Below the pieces are notes generated by a model. The model saw nothing but the letters and a program-made list of their open reading frames with translations, searched no databases and was not told the origin of the DNA. From assembly GCA_905331475.1 (NCBI GenBank), contig CAJNYU010002338.1:310001-374000 (forward strand): a stretch of 64,000 bases of DNA. The letters are read 5' to 3'. A program made the translations under genes and the position numbers. The DNA is from Rotaria socialis (taxonomy: Eukaryota > Rotifera > Eurotatoria > Philodinida > Philodinidae). Positions 63,728 to 64,000 of the stretch are shown here, in pieces; the first letter of the stretch is position 1; the number at the start of each line of letters is the position of its first letter.

Positions 63728-64000
63728 ATCAATAAAAGTAAGATTTTTGAAAAACAAAATCTGACAATTAAACAAAAAAAAATGAATAAATATATCAAAA
63801 TGAGAGACAATAGAAATTTCTAGGACTTCATCAAACACTTGTTTGATAAACAGATGCAGATCTAGACAAATATAACTTTCACGTTAATAGATTGGTCGTC
63901 TTCGATGACGATGGTCTTTCGTTATCAAACAAGTGTGCCATTGGGTATTAGAAACTCACGGGAGAAAAACATAGAAAAAGTAGAACATTATTTTCTCTTT
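63728..64000. other. Upstream flank of orphan gene
   Basis: Less than 300 bases at the window edge, containing the presumed promoter of the minus-strand orphan gene. Nothing specific is visible. Confidence 0.4.

Overview
This is an AT-rich (roughly 70% A+T) eukaryotic nuclear window. Its genes are intron-rich, with small GT-AG introns (mostly 45-70 bases) and multi-kilobase spacers. The protein set is animal: COP1, DNAJA2-type Hsp40, OSTC, EMC2, stomatin, RPL23A, an SLC25A44-type carrier and FANK1. These sit beside a bacterial-type ammonia-dependent NAD synthetase that carries introns, and the decayed remains of a bacterial MBOAT/AlgX-type O-acetylation pair. Animal housekeeping genes, tiny introns, high A+T and foreign metabolic genes together suggest a bdelloid rotifer. 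That is an inference; no diagnostic marker such as a spliced-leader RNA gene was found.

Layout. 1-9 kb: a small PY-motif membrane protein (minus) and an SLC25A44-like mitochondrial carrier (minus). 9.9-14 kb: EMC2 (minus), a 0.6 kb near-perfect hairpin element, and an ankyrin/coiled-coil protein (minus). 14-20 kb: a small hairpin element, the bacterial-type nadE (plus), and an assembly gap inside a poly-C artefact. 20.8-23 kb: DNAJA2-like Hsp40 (plus). 26-28.5 kb: AlgI-like plus AlgX-like pseudogene (plus). 28.5-34 kb: no gene seen. 34-37.7 kb: COP1 (minus, 17 coding exons). 39-39.7 kb: RPL23A (plus). 40-47 kb: repeat-rich, with a candidate 1.2 kb insertion, OSTC (minus), GC-richer cryptic repeats, and a 469-bp palindromic-repeat element with flanking direct repeats. 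47.7-49.4 kb: stomatin (plus). 49.5-57.8 kb: mostly empty, with an inverted-repeat element and one secreted repeat protein (minus). 57.9-61 kb: FANK1-like gene (plus), convergent with an orphan secreted protein (minus). 62-64 kb: a short hAT-like element with an 8-bp target duplication and an orphan Ser/Tyr-rich gene (minus).

The genes form no operon or obvious single pathway. They cover ordinary cell functions: ER protein biogenesis (EMC2, OSTC), protein folding (DNAJA2), ubiquitination (COP1), translation (RPL23A), membrane scaffolding (stomatin), mitochondrial transport and NAD synthesis. The most distinctive content is the two bacterial-looking acquisitions, one domesticated and one dead, and several structured repeat elements. 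Exon coordinates were deduced by hand from splice signals, reading-frame continuity and family resemblance; in each multi-exon gene modelled exon by exon the exon lengths sum to an intact frame.
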